A DNA stretch of 64,000 nucleotides, taken from NCBI GenBank assembly GCA_019426215.1, contig CM033397.1, positions 29,514,480-29,578,479 on the forward strand. Direction: 5' to 3'. This DNA comes from Buddleja alternifolia. Taxonomy: Eukaryota; Streptophyta; Magnoliopsida; Lamiales; Scrophulariaceae. A program made the translations under genes and the position numbers. The notes beneath the pieces were generated by a model. That model did no database searches, had not been told where the DNA came from, and saw only the letters and a program-made list of their open reading frames with translations. Below, piece by piece: positions 44,846-56,149 of this stretch (positions are counted from its first letter, which is position 1; each line of letters starts with the position of its first letter).

Positions 44846-45664
44846 GCATAGTTAATTGTTTAACAAATGGGAGTACTATGATTAATATATTTGTGTCGAC
44901 TTATCTGCATGGACAAGTTGATTATAATGACTGGTGAATAATTAGTAACTGTAAACAAAACCCACTCCATGAATTTCAAGTCAAACTCTTGTTGGGGTCT
45001 CCAACAAGTCTAATTGACACTAACATTTTGAATTGAAGTATTGGAAAATGTGAGTATTTTGGTGTGCTTCAATATTAATATCGTTGATAGTCTTTGGTTT
45101 TGTTGAAATTCCATTTTTATTTTTTTATTTTTTTGATAATGGTTTTGTTGTAATTCAACAAGACCTATAATATATCATTTGCAGGGCCGGGATTTTTACA
45201 AAATAAAAATAAATGCTTACATGTTTTGATAGAAAAGTCTGAGTACTTCACACTCCAATTGATTAAACCAATCATGTACAAATTGCATTTCATTATTTTA
45301 TATAAATATAAAAAATTTGCTTTCTGCTAACTCGAACTATTTATTAACTTGTCTATAAACCGAATAATGCTCAGACTCTCAGCTTATCTTATTCTCTTGA
45401 TTAAGAACATTGGTATGATTTATTATATTTGTGTTACTGTTATGTCGTTATCCCTAATTAAGTAATTAATTATGGGTAGGCACTGTACGGACAAAGCAGG
45501 CGATGTTCAGATGTAAAATAAACAAAACCTTATATAAGCCGCCCACATGTCAAATTGAAAATATATATAGATTTGTGTGTATATTAGGGAATTTTATCTC
45601 TTGAATTAATTATACCAAGTGGAACTTCAAAGCCTTAAGTTGATCTGTGAAGATATTATTGGGG
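44846..45664. other. AT-rich intergenic stretch, nothing recognised
   Basis: No gene is supported. It contains a T-rich patch near 45118-45140 and no paired TIRs. Confidence 0.45.
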
Positions 45665-46035
45665 GAAATTGCAATTTTGGTCCCATAACTTTGCCCATGT
45701 GTGCTTTTGGTTCTAATATTTTTTACTTTAACATTATACGTCCCATAATTTCAAAAAATGTGCGTTTTTGGTCCCAAAATACGATTCCGTCATGTGTACG
45801 GGATTGGCATGTGCGGCTCACGTGGGATCTCCAAAAATGTGTGATTTTGGTCTCATAACTCCAAAACAAGTGAGCAGCACATACCAATTCCGCCAAATAG
45901 ATGACGTAATCGTATCTTGGGCCAGAAAATGCACATTTTTTGTTGGAGTTATGAGATGTATAATGCTAAAGTCAAAAATACTGTGACCAAAAACACACAC
46001 GAGCTAAGTTATGGGACCAAAATTGCATGTTTCCC
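45665..46035. mobile_element. Mutator-type MITE with 11 bp TSD TATTATTGGGG
   Basis: The left GAAATTGCAATTTTGGTCCC is mirrored by GGGACCAAAATTGCATGTTTC. TATTATTGGGG lies at 45654-45664 and 46036-46046. The 371 bp body has mirrored inner blocks (GTGCGTTTTTGGTCCCAAAA / ATCTTGGGCCAGAAAATGCAC). Short frames inside both strands are artefacts of symmetry. Confidence 0.85.
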
Positions 46036-46121
46036 TATTATTGGGGATAATAATTTTGTTATACTACGTCTACTTGCAGTTGCAACTATCCTTCAAGAGC
46101 ATTGATTCTGAAAACGAGATA

Positions 46122-48892
46122 GGAAAAATTATAATTAAGGAGTAGGAAGTTCTCAAATTAATAAAAACATAATAACTTTTAATCAATTAGAATAAGGGAT
46201 TGCTACATTTTGCAAATTATTAGAAGGCTAATTGTAATGTAAATCTCCATATTACTTCTTCCATCTTTTTTTTAACAAATGGCGAATTCTCCTTTCTATA
46301 ATTTCTTTATCACTAATTTCTTAACAAATGTATCCATCACATTGCATAAGAAATTCAATTTTAGTTGGAATTTAAAATAACTGAAAACAGCATTATATAA
46401 TTTTGTGTTTTTCTCAATAATGCTTTTATAATTGTGGAGCAAACCAAAACCATCTTTTTGACAACTGAATCATCTTTGGTCTCGCAATTTAAGGGTGTTA
46501 ATAGTATTTGTTGTTCCATTTCAATTGAAAAAGATCGACCCCGATTTCAATAATTTTGTCACACAAGAAAAGATATGATAACAACCAGAAACGTACAAAA
46601 TATTCTAAGATAAATATTATTGGAAGCTATGTAAAATACATTATGCATAAATAAAGAAATTGTTTAGATAATATTCTCATTTTTTCTTCTTTTAGCATAT
46701 TTGACCCTACTTTCTAAAACATTTTCATGGAGGTGGTTCCTCCAATTAAGAGAGTATTAAAAACAGGGAAAAATAATTACTTATAATGGATGATTTGATG
46801 AATCACAGGGTTCATTATATTAATTGATTTTTTCCATAATATGAAGTATCATATGGTTTATTGAGCATTCTTTCCCAAAGTAATTTAAAATGTATTTAAT
46901 TGCTATGATTAATATATTATTTAATGTTAATCTCTTATTTTTTGTTGAATGACTGCAACTTGATCTGAAGTCGTTATTTATAAAAATAAAATAAAAAATA
47001 TTATCAATATAATTTTCAGTTATTTTAATCTGTCTTTAGTGTTATAAATTTGTTTCAATATATATGCTAAAAGATTTTTCATCAATCTAATGCGTAGCTT
47101 TATATAAAATAAGAAATAAAGTCAACTAGTGACGAACGAAAGATTAGTGGGTGGAGAATAAGTATTTTTCTCAAGAAAATTATAGAATAAGTAATACAAA
47201 TATGATTTTACATTGAATTTGGCATTTTATTTATTTATAAAGTTTAAGAATACTATTAGGAATTTCATGTTAGATGTTTTGATGATGACAATTAGGAGTT
47301 TATGTTAGACCCCAAAATATGTACGTTTGATTTTAATAGAAATCATGTATAGGCTTTGAAGCGTTAGATTTGTAATAGGCTTTATAGGCTTCGTTCTGTT
47401 GTATTCTGGATTGTTAGGTTAAGAAGTCTTAGACTAAGCTTCTAATGAATTCTGAGTGTGCTTGTCAGTAGTTAAAATTGAAAACTCAAGCGCCTGAAGT
47501 CTGAATGAAGATGAAATTTCCAAGCGTCTAAATATCCAGCTATATCAAGCGTTACCTTTTAGGAGGAAGCAAATTCAAGAATGGATAAGCGTCTATCAAT
47601 GATGGATTTCAAGTCCAAAAGGAGTTTAATGCAAATATTCTCGGTGCATTAAATGCCAACGGGCATTTAATTCAAATACATTAAATGCTGATAAGAGCAT
47701 TAAATGTGATAAGCATTTTCAGACGTACGGAGAAGCCACCCTATTGGACTGTCAACTTTTCACAGACTGCAGCACTAACTTTTGTGCAGCAGATTTTCAG
47801 GAAAAAGGACAAAAGTTGTTCACTCACGGAAGTAAGAGACACGTGCCTGTGCATGTGTCAAACGGACACTTTTTTCAAAAATGTCTATAAATAGGACTTC
47901 AACAACAAGCCAAAAATATCGATCAATTCCAAGCCAAATTGCTGTTGCATTGAAGTCTCATTCCTTAAACTCTCAGAAAAGCCAGAATATTCAAGTAAAC
48001 ATTCTCCTTGCTGTTCTTCAATTCCTGAGATAGTCAACCAATATCTCAAACATTCTTTTCGAAGAAATCCACACTACTATTGAGATATTCACAACTTGTT
48101 TGAACTTCATCAAAATCAAACAAACCGTTCAGAAAAACCCCATCCAAGCCTCGCAATCTGTGTGAAGTCGAAGTTGGATACTTGCATTATTTCTGGGTGA
48201 AAGAAGCAAGGGGATAGAAGTGATTTGGAGCAGAAATCTGTGGTATCAAGGAGCTCAAGTCATCAACATCCATCTCTCCCTAATTTGTAGAAGTTTCTGT
48301 GTGATTCTTTGAGAACCATCTTAGTGGATTGCCTCCAAGTATTCGAAGAGAAGAATGACGTAGTTGGGATTACACCACCCAACGAACCTTACAAATATCT
48401 TGCTCTTTACTTTACAGTCATTTTTCATTTTATTATATCTTTGTATAAAACTGTTAAGTAAAACTCAAGAGAACACTAAGCAACTAAAACATTTTTCTTG
48501 TGACGCTAAAGCTTTCAAAAAAGAGGACTCTAAAATTATTTCGTTGTGCTAACGCTGATTAAAGAACTAAACGCTTAAACCTATTTGGTTAAAGTATTCT
48601 AATCTTAAAGTCTAAGTTAACTTTCTAAAACAGTCTTCATCAGACGCTTGGCCTAGGCGTCTATATTTGAAGTAAACGCTTAGTGAAGCGTCTACTTTTT
48701 CAAGCGTCCAAAATATTTTTAATACGAATCTTTTTGAAGTCGAAAAGACTTCAAGGTCTATTCAACCCCCCCCCCTTCTAGACCCTTTCGTATGCCACTT
48801 GGGACCAACAAATACCTTCCCCCTAATTAGTTAAAAATTATTGTGTCTTTATTAATTTAAAAACTTCCTAGTCCCTTAACAATAATTTTCCC
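46122..48892. mobile_element. Mutator-like element, relative of 15110-16461, split by a solo LTR
   Basis: The left end GGAAAAATTATAATTAAGGA and the right end (inverse GGGAAAATTATTGTTAAGGG) match the TIRs of the element at 15110. Interior homology is clear at 46735-47070 versus 15870-16200 (shared AATATGAAGTATCATATGGT). The right portion is separated by the solo LTR 47254-48810. Without it the element would be about 1.2 kb. A target duplication is not evident. Confidence 0.8.
47254..48810 (+). mobile_element. Solo LTR (1.56 kb), TSD AATAC
   Basis: It begins TATTAGGAATTTCATG (TG mutated to TA) and ends GGGACCAACA, flanked by AATAC at 47249-47253 and 48811-48815. A TATA box (TCTATAAATAGGAC) lies near 47883. 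The 3' part has a CCCCCCCCCC tract before CTTCTAGACCC. A reverse-oriented relative lies at 53632-55127. The long LTR and pyrimidine-rich 3' end recall SIRE-type copia elements; this is inferred. Confidence 0.88.
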
Positions 48893-48986
48893 AAGAAGGT
48901 ACTATTAAGCTGACTATTTGGCATGTATATGAATTGGAAATATTCGAGATAAAAGTCGTATTGTCGAATTTCTAGTTCCAAAATAA

Positions 48987-49192
48987 AGGAAAAAGTCACT
49001 TCTGGACCCAGTTCAGTCAAAACACTTTTAGTCCAAAAATTGACAGACGGGACTAAAAGTGTCAGTTTTTTACTCCAATATAATGGAATCAAAAGTGTCA
49101 AAAAAATTCGTATGACAAATTATTAAAAAATATCCTATGGGACTAAAAGTGTTTTGGCTGAACTCCAATGGGACCAAAAATAAAATTTGTCC
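48987..49192. mobile_element. 206 bp Mutator-type MITE
   Basis: Inverted blocks AAAACACTTTTAGTCC and GGACTAAAAGTGTTTTGG lie near the ends. The flanks TCCAAAATAA (48977-48986) and TCCAAAGTAA (49193-49202) match at 9 of 10 bases. Confidence 0.8.
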
Positions 49193-49328
49193 TCCAAAGT
49201 AATTGCAAAATTTCCTATTTCTTAGACAATTACAGTTATATTATATGTCAAATTTTGATCCAGGAGACAACTAAATATATATTTTTGACTAAATCCTACA
49301 TTATATGAGATATAGCTAGTCATTATTT

Positions 49329-51104
49329 TGTTAGGATTATGCCCTCAGATGTCATAGATGATAGAATGAGTAGGGCATCTATCTTGTATTGAACTTAATT
49401 ATTATTAATAAAAAGGCACTATTTAGTTTTTCACTTAATTCTTATATGTATTTATAAGTTGTGTAAACGCTTTGCCCGTATTTTCAGTGTGATCCCTCTA
49501 CTTCCTATGGGATAGGAAGAATGGCACTAGAAAGATCGACTTTGATTACTAAAACTAGTTCACCAATAATATGAAGTCTTTAATGGGCAAATAAAGACTT
49601 CGAATACTTGTACAGTCTTAGCTCTGACATGGGAGTGTCAGTCGAACACCATGTGACGGTGGGAGCTTAAGACTGTAGGCATATCAGTGGAACTGATATG
49701 CTCGAACACGACTCGCATTGGTTCTGTCACATGGGTTTTCACTCTGTGACTGTCAATGACATAACTGATTATGCGTAATAGGTATATGTGAACCTTTGAC
49801 CTGAAGTATCAGGCTGAAGATGCATTTGTGACGTCAAGTCTTTCACTAGAGTAGTTAGACCCAATTCACCCGTTGGTGGGGTCGACCTCGAAATGCGGAC
49901 TTGATGGGCAAGTAGTAGTTTTAGCAGATATCTAATATGAGATTTGTTCTCTCATAAGTGAATGAGAATGTACCCTATGTGATTATAGATAAATAGAGAT
50001 CAAAGTCTTTGCCCAAAGCAAAAGAGACTATTGTGCTAGTCACTTAATCGGTCTCAATGATCTCGTATTATTACAATTAACACATATGGTCAAGTCCAGT
50101 GAGTGTGACATAACCATGACTCTAACTTGACCGGGGAACGTGAACAAAGGGTTTATACATATACAGTATTTACGATTGGAAGGTTGTGGAATGATCCATT
50201 CATTCATATTTCATTTGGGCTACGAAGTGGGCCACATGACTGGCTAGGTGTTACCCACTTCCTTTGGTTTCCTCTCATTGCCAAATGAAACGAACCTAAA
50301 GAGTCGCGCTAAAGAATTGATGAAGAAAATTGAAAAGGATTTTCTATTTTATTTTTGGAGAGATTTAATTTATTGGGTAAGTTAAATAATTAATTAATTA
50401 CTTATTGGATAAGATAATTAATTAAATGGATAAGATTAATTATTAATTCATTTCTTAGAGAAATATATTAATGAATTAATTTATCTAATTAATTTTATTA
50501 TTTAATTAATTAATTTATTTATTGGATAAAATAAATTATTAATTGAATAAAGAATTAATTAAACAAAGCAAGAGAAAAAATCCGAGGCCCATGTGGGGCG
50601 TCCTCATTAGGGTTAGAAGGATGATCATGCTAGTCTCTTTCGTTTTGTTTTGGTCAATAAGTCATTGAGATATAAAAGACTTCTCTTGACTTTAACCTAA
50701 ATAATTTACAATTCATTGTAACTCTCCAAAGAAAATAAGAAGAAAAATATACTCCCCCTCTATACACATTAGCCGTCGTCCTATAGAGAAGAAAAAGGGA
50801 TTTTTTTTGTCATCAATTCGTGCGTGATAATTTAGAGACAACGTGTTTCGTTGTCTGGATTTATTTACAAGAAACTTCAAGAAATCAAGATTTGAAGAAT
50901 ACCAGGATTGAAGAATTCAAGAAGTTCATCAATTCGAAGTTTTGAAGAAGAATTGGATTTTCCTACCACCTCGCTTCGACGGATAAGTTAAATTTATTCG
51001 TTAAAGTAATTTTAGATTCGCTGCAATTATTCAATTATGTTGGGTTTTAATCAAATTTTTAAAATCCTTCCGGTGCGTTTATGAGTTTTTCGCGAAACCC
51101 AACA
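49329..51104 (+). mobile_element. Solo LTR (1.78 kb), copia-like, TSD TATTT
   Basis: It begins TGTTAGGATTATGCCCTC and ends CGCGAAACCCAACA, flanked by TATTT at 49324-49328 and 51105-51109. The 3' end AAAATCCTTCCGGTGCGTTT is a common copia LTR ending. An AATTAATTAATT-rich tract occupies about 50360-50570. No second LTR or coding region is attached. Confidence 0.9.
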
Positions 51105-51415
51105 TATTTTTCACATTTGATATACTATGATTTGCCAAAAATATTTATGTTAGACTGAATTCAATAGTCCTAATATTTATATTTCTCAAACAATAAAATT
51201 GTACTTGTACACAAACAACTCCCAAAGGATGGGACTCGAATTTGATAAATTGAGTACAGTTATGGGTCTTGAGTACAATTTTGTTGGCAAATATGGTTTA
51301 GCTTTTACAACTTGGAATATGTCGACCATATCCGACTTATTTACTTGGCAACTTAAAACCACTTGTTATATAATTTGTGTATAGCTTAGGAAGAAGAATT
51401 TAATACAAAACAAGT

Positions 51416-51854
51416 GGTAAATTGTATTTTCGTCCCATAAATGCGTTCATGTACATTTTTGGTTTCGCATTTATAGTTTATCTCATATTGCATCCTGTAA
51501 GCCGTTAAAATTCTCAAATTTAACCTCAAGACCTATTTCCTTCAGAAAACTAACGGTTCCATTAGTCGGAGGCAAAAACAAAAAATAGAAAACTTAGAAA
51601 TTTAGTGTGAAATTTTAGAAAGTTTTCATTAAGTGCTGAATAAATGTGAAAATCTTCATATCTAAAAATTTAGTAAATATGAATTTTTTTAATTCTTTTA
51701 ATTTTTGTGTCCGACTAACGGATTCGTTAGTTTTTGACAGAATTTGGTCGTGAGACCAAGTGTGATAATTTTGACTAATTATGAGACAACCCACAAGCGC
51801 CTGGACCAAAAATGTATATGAGTACATTTATGGGACGAAAAATGCAATTTACCC
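51416..51854. mobile_element. Palindromic Mutator-type MITE, 439 bp
   Basis: GGTAAATTGTATTTTCGTCC is mirrored by GGGACGAAAAATGCAATTTA. The flanks AAAACAAGT (51407-51415) and AAAACAAAT (51855-51863) match at 8 of 9. Inner mirrored blocks CTAACGGTTCCATTAG and CTAACGGATTCGTTAG are present. Confidence 0.82.
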
Positions 51855-52516
51855 AAAACAAATATTATAATACTTATAATATAATAATCTGATATAACCA
51901 AACCTGATCCTGATCGTGATCCAGATAAAAAATTCCCTATGAAGACCATTGTTTAAACTGCTTTACTTTATAGATGTTCTTGAAATTTAATAATAGTCTG
52001 ATGCTCCTAGTCTCATTCCAGGAGTACTGACTCTAAGAATCGAAGCCCACAAAGCATTACTGAGGACCAAAAGATGCCAGAAAGCTTCCTACTGTTAATC
52101 CATCCAAACTAATTAGCCCATGAAATAATGGGCTTTCTATTGGATCGTAATCATTATGGATCCGCGAGGTGGGAGTGGAAAATAATTATAGGCTTTACGA
52201 AAATTAGTTCTGGCACTGAAAGATAAACCAAACTATTCGATACTCGATCCGAAATCGATTGCTAAAAGCTCGTTCGAGCTCGATTTGTTCACATATCAAA
52301 CAAAACTTGAACAACTTTTGTGTGTTTGATAAGTTTGAATATTAGCTCGAGCTCGATCAATAAAGATGTTAAAATATGTACAAAAAAGTCAAGCTACTCG
52401 AACTCGACTCGTGTTCGGCTCGATTAAAGTTTGTTTGAGCCTGACTTGAATAACAATCAAACAAAACTCAAATACAAATTTTGAAATTCGACAATTATTC
52501 AAACAACACTTGCCCG

Positions 52517-52551
52517 CCCCCCCCCCCCCCCCCCCCCCCCCAACCAGCCAC
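52517..52551. repeat. Homopolymer of 35 C
   Basis: An uninterrupted run of C follows TGCCCG. Its complement is G35. The length may be inflated or polymorphic in sequencing. Confidence 0.95.
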
Positions 52552-52758
52552 CTCGTCTTACCACGGCTGCTGGCACGCAGTGAAGAGAAAGATTTATTCG
52601 AGAAAAAATCTTAACAGTTATGAGAAAGACACGTGATTCGGGAAAATATTTGAAAAAATCTACGCTTTTGACTCAACTAATTTATAGCCCCTAGTTGTAA
52701 CAATTGATTTTCTCTGCTATTTATTTCTCCTCGTCCATATACTTCTCTTTTCTCTTTT

Positions 52759-52867
52759 GAGGTATAGGGCAAACACAAGGTAATTCTTTTGATACAGTGA
52801 GGAAAATTCCTAATCAACCTCGCAAATACCTCAAATAAATTACCTTGCGTTTACCACTATACCTCGT
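52759..52867. repeat. Imperfect hairpin of about 50 bp arms
   Basis: GAGGTATAGGGCAAACACAA and GGTAATTC on the left pair with AATTACCTTGCGTTTACCAC and TATACCTC on the right. The inner part AGTGAGGAAAATTCC also has a partial partner. This could be a small foldback element or a hairpin RNA precursor. Confidence 0.6.
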
Positions 52868-53115
52868 CTAAATCCTCAAGTACAAATTATTCTTGTGGTA
52901 ATTTTGATAGTGTATCTTAACATCTCATCACTAATATTATCATGTAACATACTGAGTTGAGGTCAACAAATTTCTTTTGGAACTCTTTTATAAGATGGCT
53001 CGAAATTTGGAATGAGTTAAAGCTTTAATTTGGAATTAATCAACTAAAATTAGTTTATGCAAGTGGCTTCATCGGCCTGCGTAACGAACTATACGCTAAT
53101 GTAGCATCATAAAAT

Positions 53116-55236
53116 TGTTATGATTCAAGCTGACTCATAAACTTCTTACTGAATTTTATTACAAAATCGAATGAAAGATACAAGTTGAGAGAAAAGGAAA
53201 GCTCAATATGACACAGGAAAATCCTAGCAAGTATACTAGGGTCATGCAAGTAAAAAAGTGGAGTAAAGTCTGGATATCGTACTCTAAAGATAGCCAATTC
53301 AAGTACCAGAACTGCTGTTTTATTTATTCCTAAGTTAAGCAAATTGATATTTTGAGAGGCGATTAATTAAACTAAAAGCAAATTAATTATTAAAGCAAAA
53401 TTAAGAGACGTGATATATTATGAGGTAAAGTGACTAAGACTACTGATCAGAATTTGGGTGATTTGCTCCACATAAAGCTAAAACATAGTTCTACAACTTT
53501 GTAGAAGGAACGTTCCTCAAATTCGGCCTCTAATATAATGAAAAAGCCCAGTTCTATGGACACTATGCAGAAATTAGACATATTTTCTCCCCTTTTATGC
53601 TCAAATCAACTCATATCCTACGGAACACAATTGGTGGTCCCAAGTGGCATACGAAAGGGTCTAGAAGGAGGGGGGGTTAAATAGACCCTGAAGTCTTTTT
53701 CGACTTCAAAAATTTCGTATTACTTTTAAAGATTAGAACGCTTAGAAAGCTGAGTGCTTGGGTCAGGCGCTTTAGTAAAGATAATTTAGACTTAGTGATT
53801 TTAGCAATTTACCAAAATAAGGTGACCCTTAGATCGCTTAATCAAGGTTAGCACAGCGAAAATGATTTTAAGGCTTTAGCGTTCATTTGGTTAAATAGTC
53901 GCTTGGCAGTTTAGTTTGTCTTTTTCAGAATATAAAACAAGACAATAATAAAAGCAAATAACACAAGAAATTGTAAGGTTCACTGGGTGATGTAATCCCA
54001 GCTACTCCTTTTTCTCCTTTTCACTTAGAGGGAATTTACTAAGTTAATTATCAAAGAATCACACAGAATCTTCTACAAGATAGTAAAGAGGTGAAAATGA
54101 TCTCGGGCTCCTTGATCACACAAATTTCAGCACCAATGAAGATCTTCTTCTACAAGCTTCTCTCACTCAGAAATACTGCCTGTAAGGGGTTTCAACAACT
54201 TTCTCACTCAAATGATAGGTTGAGGGTTTTGTCACACAGGTTTTGTTTGTTTTTGGAAAGATCAAACAACTTGTAATATCTCAGTAAGAGTTTAGGTTTC
54301 TTCTTTGGAAGATGTTTGAGATATTTGTGACTGTCTGGAATGTATGTAAAAAGCTTGAAAGATTTTGGCTATGGAGTTTCTAAGCTTTTCTTGAGAAAGA
54401 TATTTCAGCAAAGTTTTTACTTTCTTGTGTATGTACGTATGTATATGTGTTTAGGGTTTGCTGAAATGAGGTATTTATAGAAAAATTTTGGGATCTGTCT
54501 GTTGGACACATGTGAGAGCTTGTTCTTCACGCGGCGCGTGAATCAGCCTTTTCTCTGACATTCTTAAAATCCTGCTGGTTTCGATTGGACGAGAGCAGAC
54601 TTAAACTCTAAAATCCTGACAGTCTAGTCAAAAGGTGGCTTGTCCACAAGTAATAGTAGCTTATCACATTTAATGCTCTTATTAGGCATTTTATGCATTT
54701 GAATTTATTTTCCGTTGGAAATAAATGTCCGTTGAATGATTTCATTTAAGTCATTCATGACTTGAGGATTTATTTCAGGTGAATCTGATACTGATCGTTG
54801 GAGTGTTTTGAGCGCTTGATCCATAAATCCTGAAGTAGTTCTTTAGCGTTTGACAGACGCTAAGAACAAATCTTCATCTTCATTTGACTTCAGACGCTGA
54901 TTTTCAACTTCTTCTCTAATAGATTCACCTAGAATTCTATTAGCGATTCGGTATCTAATACTTAGTCTAAAATCGACAAAGATAAAAATTACAAATCTAA
55001 ATAAACTTACATACTTTCAAACGCTTATACAATTGATATATGAAAACAGAAACTTACATTATATTTGGGGTCTAACATAAAATCCTATCTTGTCATTATC
55101 AAAACATCTAACATGAAATTCCTAACAACAATAAATGCCAATCAAAGCACAATGTGGGATAAAAAGTGATTAAAGTACCGACCAAAATATAGTAAAATGG
55201 ACCTAAAATAGGGTGTAAAATGTGGACTTATCAACA
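53116..55236 (-). repeat. 3' LTR of the decayed Athila-like element (split)
   Basis: The start TGTTGATAAG follows a polypurine tract. After removing the solo LTR and its target duplication about 620 bp remain. The left limit at 53116 is chosen because TGTTATGATTC there gives the matching AACA end; this limit is tentative. Confidence 0.6.
53632..55127 (-). mobile_element. Solo LTR (1.5 kb), minus strand, TSD ACAAT
   Basis: On the plus strand it begins TGGTGGTCCCAAGTGG and ends AATTCCTAACA, flanked by ACAAT at 53627-53631 and 55128-55132. It is the reverse-oriented relative of 47254-48810 (shared GCATACGAAAGGGTCTAGA and ATCTAACATGAAATTCC). It inserted into the LTR of the Athila-like element. 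Confidence 0.92.
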
Positions 55237-55247
55237 ACCCCCCAACT

Positions 55248-56149
55248 AAGCTTTGATCGTCTTGATCAAATGAGATGACAAACAAACATTTAAGGCAAGA
55301 TTTTACACCAAACTCAAGTAAAAGCACTCACATGTCGTCTCAATAATCAAACAAGGTGATAATATGTAATTTAATCAGGAAATCGATACAATCAAACAAT
55401 CACAACTTTTTGAAACAAAACCAAGTAACTCATGAGCTTCAACGTGTGTGTGTGTTTAGCCAAATTGTATGATTCATTTGTTGTCCAAGCAAAACATATC
55501 ATCAAGATCTTATCATTCAAACCAATTACTCAATTGTCTCAAATAAATTTCATCATTGATAATTTATTGACATTTTTAAGTCATTGAGGAATCGTCTCCT
55601 ATAGAGGACTTCGTCCCATTGCCCCACACAAGATTAGTGACTTTGGTCACTTTATCAAATTTAAGAGTACTACTCAATCCACTGAGCCTCCAAAAGGCTC
55701 ACTCAAATTGGAATTGAACGGGGTTTGTAACTTAACGACTCATCTCAAAAATTATTTCCACTTTCACACTTTCATTGTACTTTCAAATTAAATTCACAAA
55801 TTGTTGTGACTCAAATTCACCAATTAAATCCAAATTCTATGGCAACCCACGCATACACATTTCATACAAACTTGGCTCAATATGCTATAAAAATCAAAAC
55901 TCACAATTACTGGCGATGTTCTCGCAAAGTATTCAAGTTTTCATAGATTGATTCCCTCATAAGCATACAACCATCACAAAGTTCGAGTAATCATCATCAT
56001 TGACTAGCGAGTGAAGCTATATGATCTAGTAGCAAAATAAAGCGTGATAAATTCAAGCTCAATCATCTCACTCTCGAACGACTAAAAACTCACCCATCCA
56101 CCCCCCCAACTGACAAACACATTGTCCCCAATGTGCATTAAAATAAAGA
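55248..56149 (-). other. Post-coding spacer of the Athila-like element
   Basis: This lies between the tandem array and the purine tract. No coding frame is seen. Its content (AAATGAGATGACAAACAAAC and similar) is typical of the untranslated 3' part of large Ty3 elements. There is no env-like ORF. Confidence 0.55.

Larger units (their letters stand above)
51864..53115. other. Intergenic stretch with C35 tract and a hairpin
   Basis: No gene is found. The segment near 52230-52500 is rich in TCGAGCTCGA-type words, like a decayed hAT-type repeat. A C35 homopolymer is at 52517-52551 and a hairpin at 52759-52867. Confidence 0.5.

Noticed and set aside
54091..54276. 61-codon frame inside the 53632-55127 LTR
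   Set aside because: LTR sequence without coding conservation; the related LTR at 47254 does not keep it.
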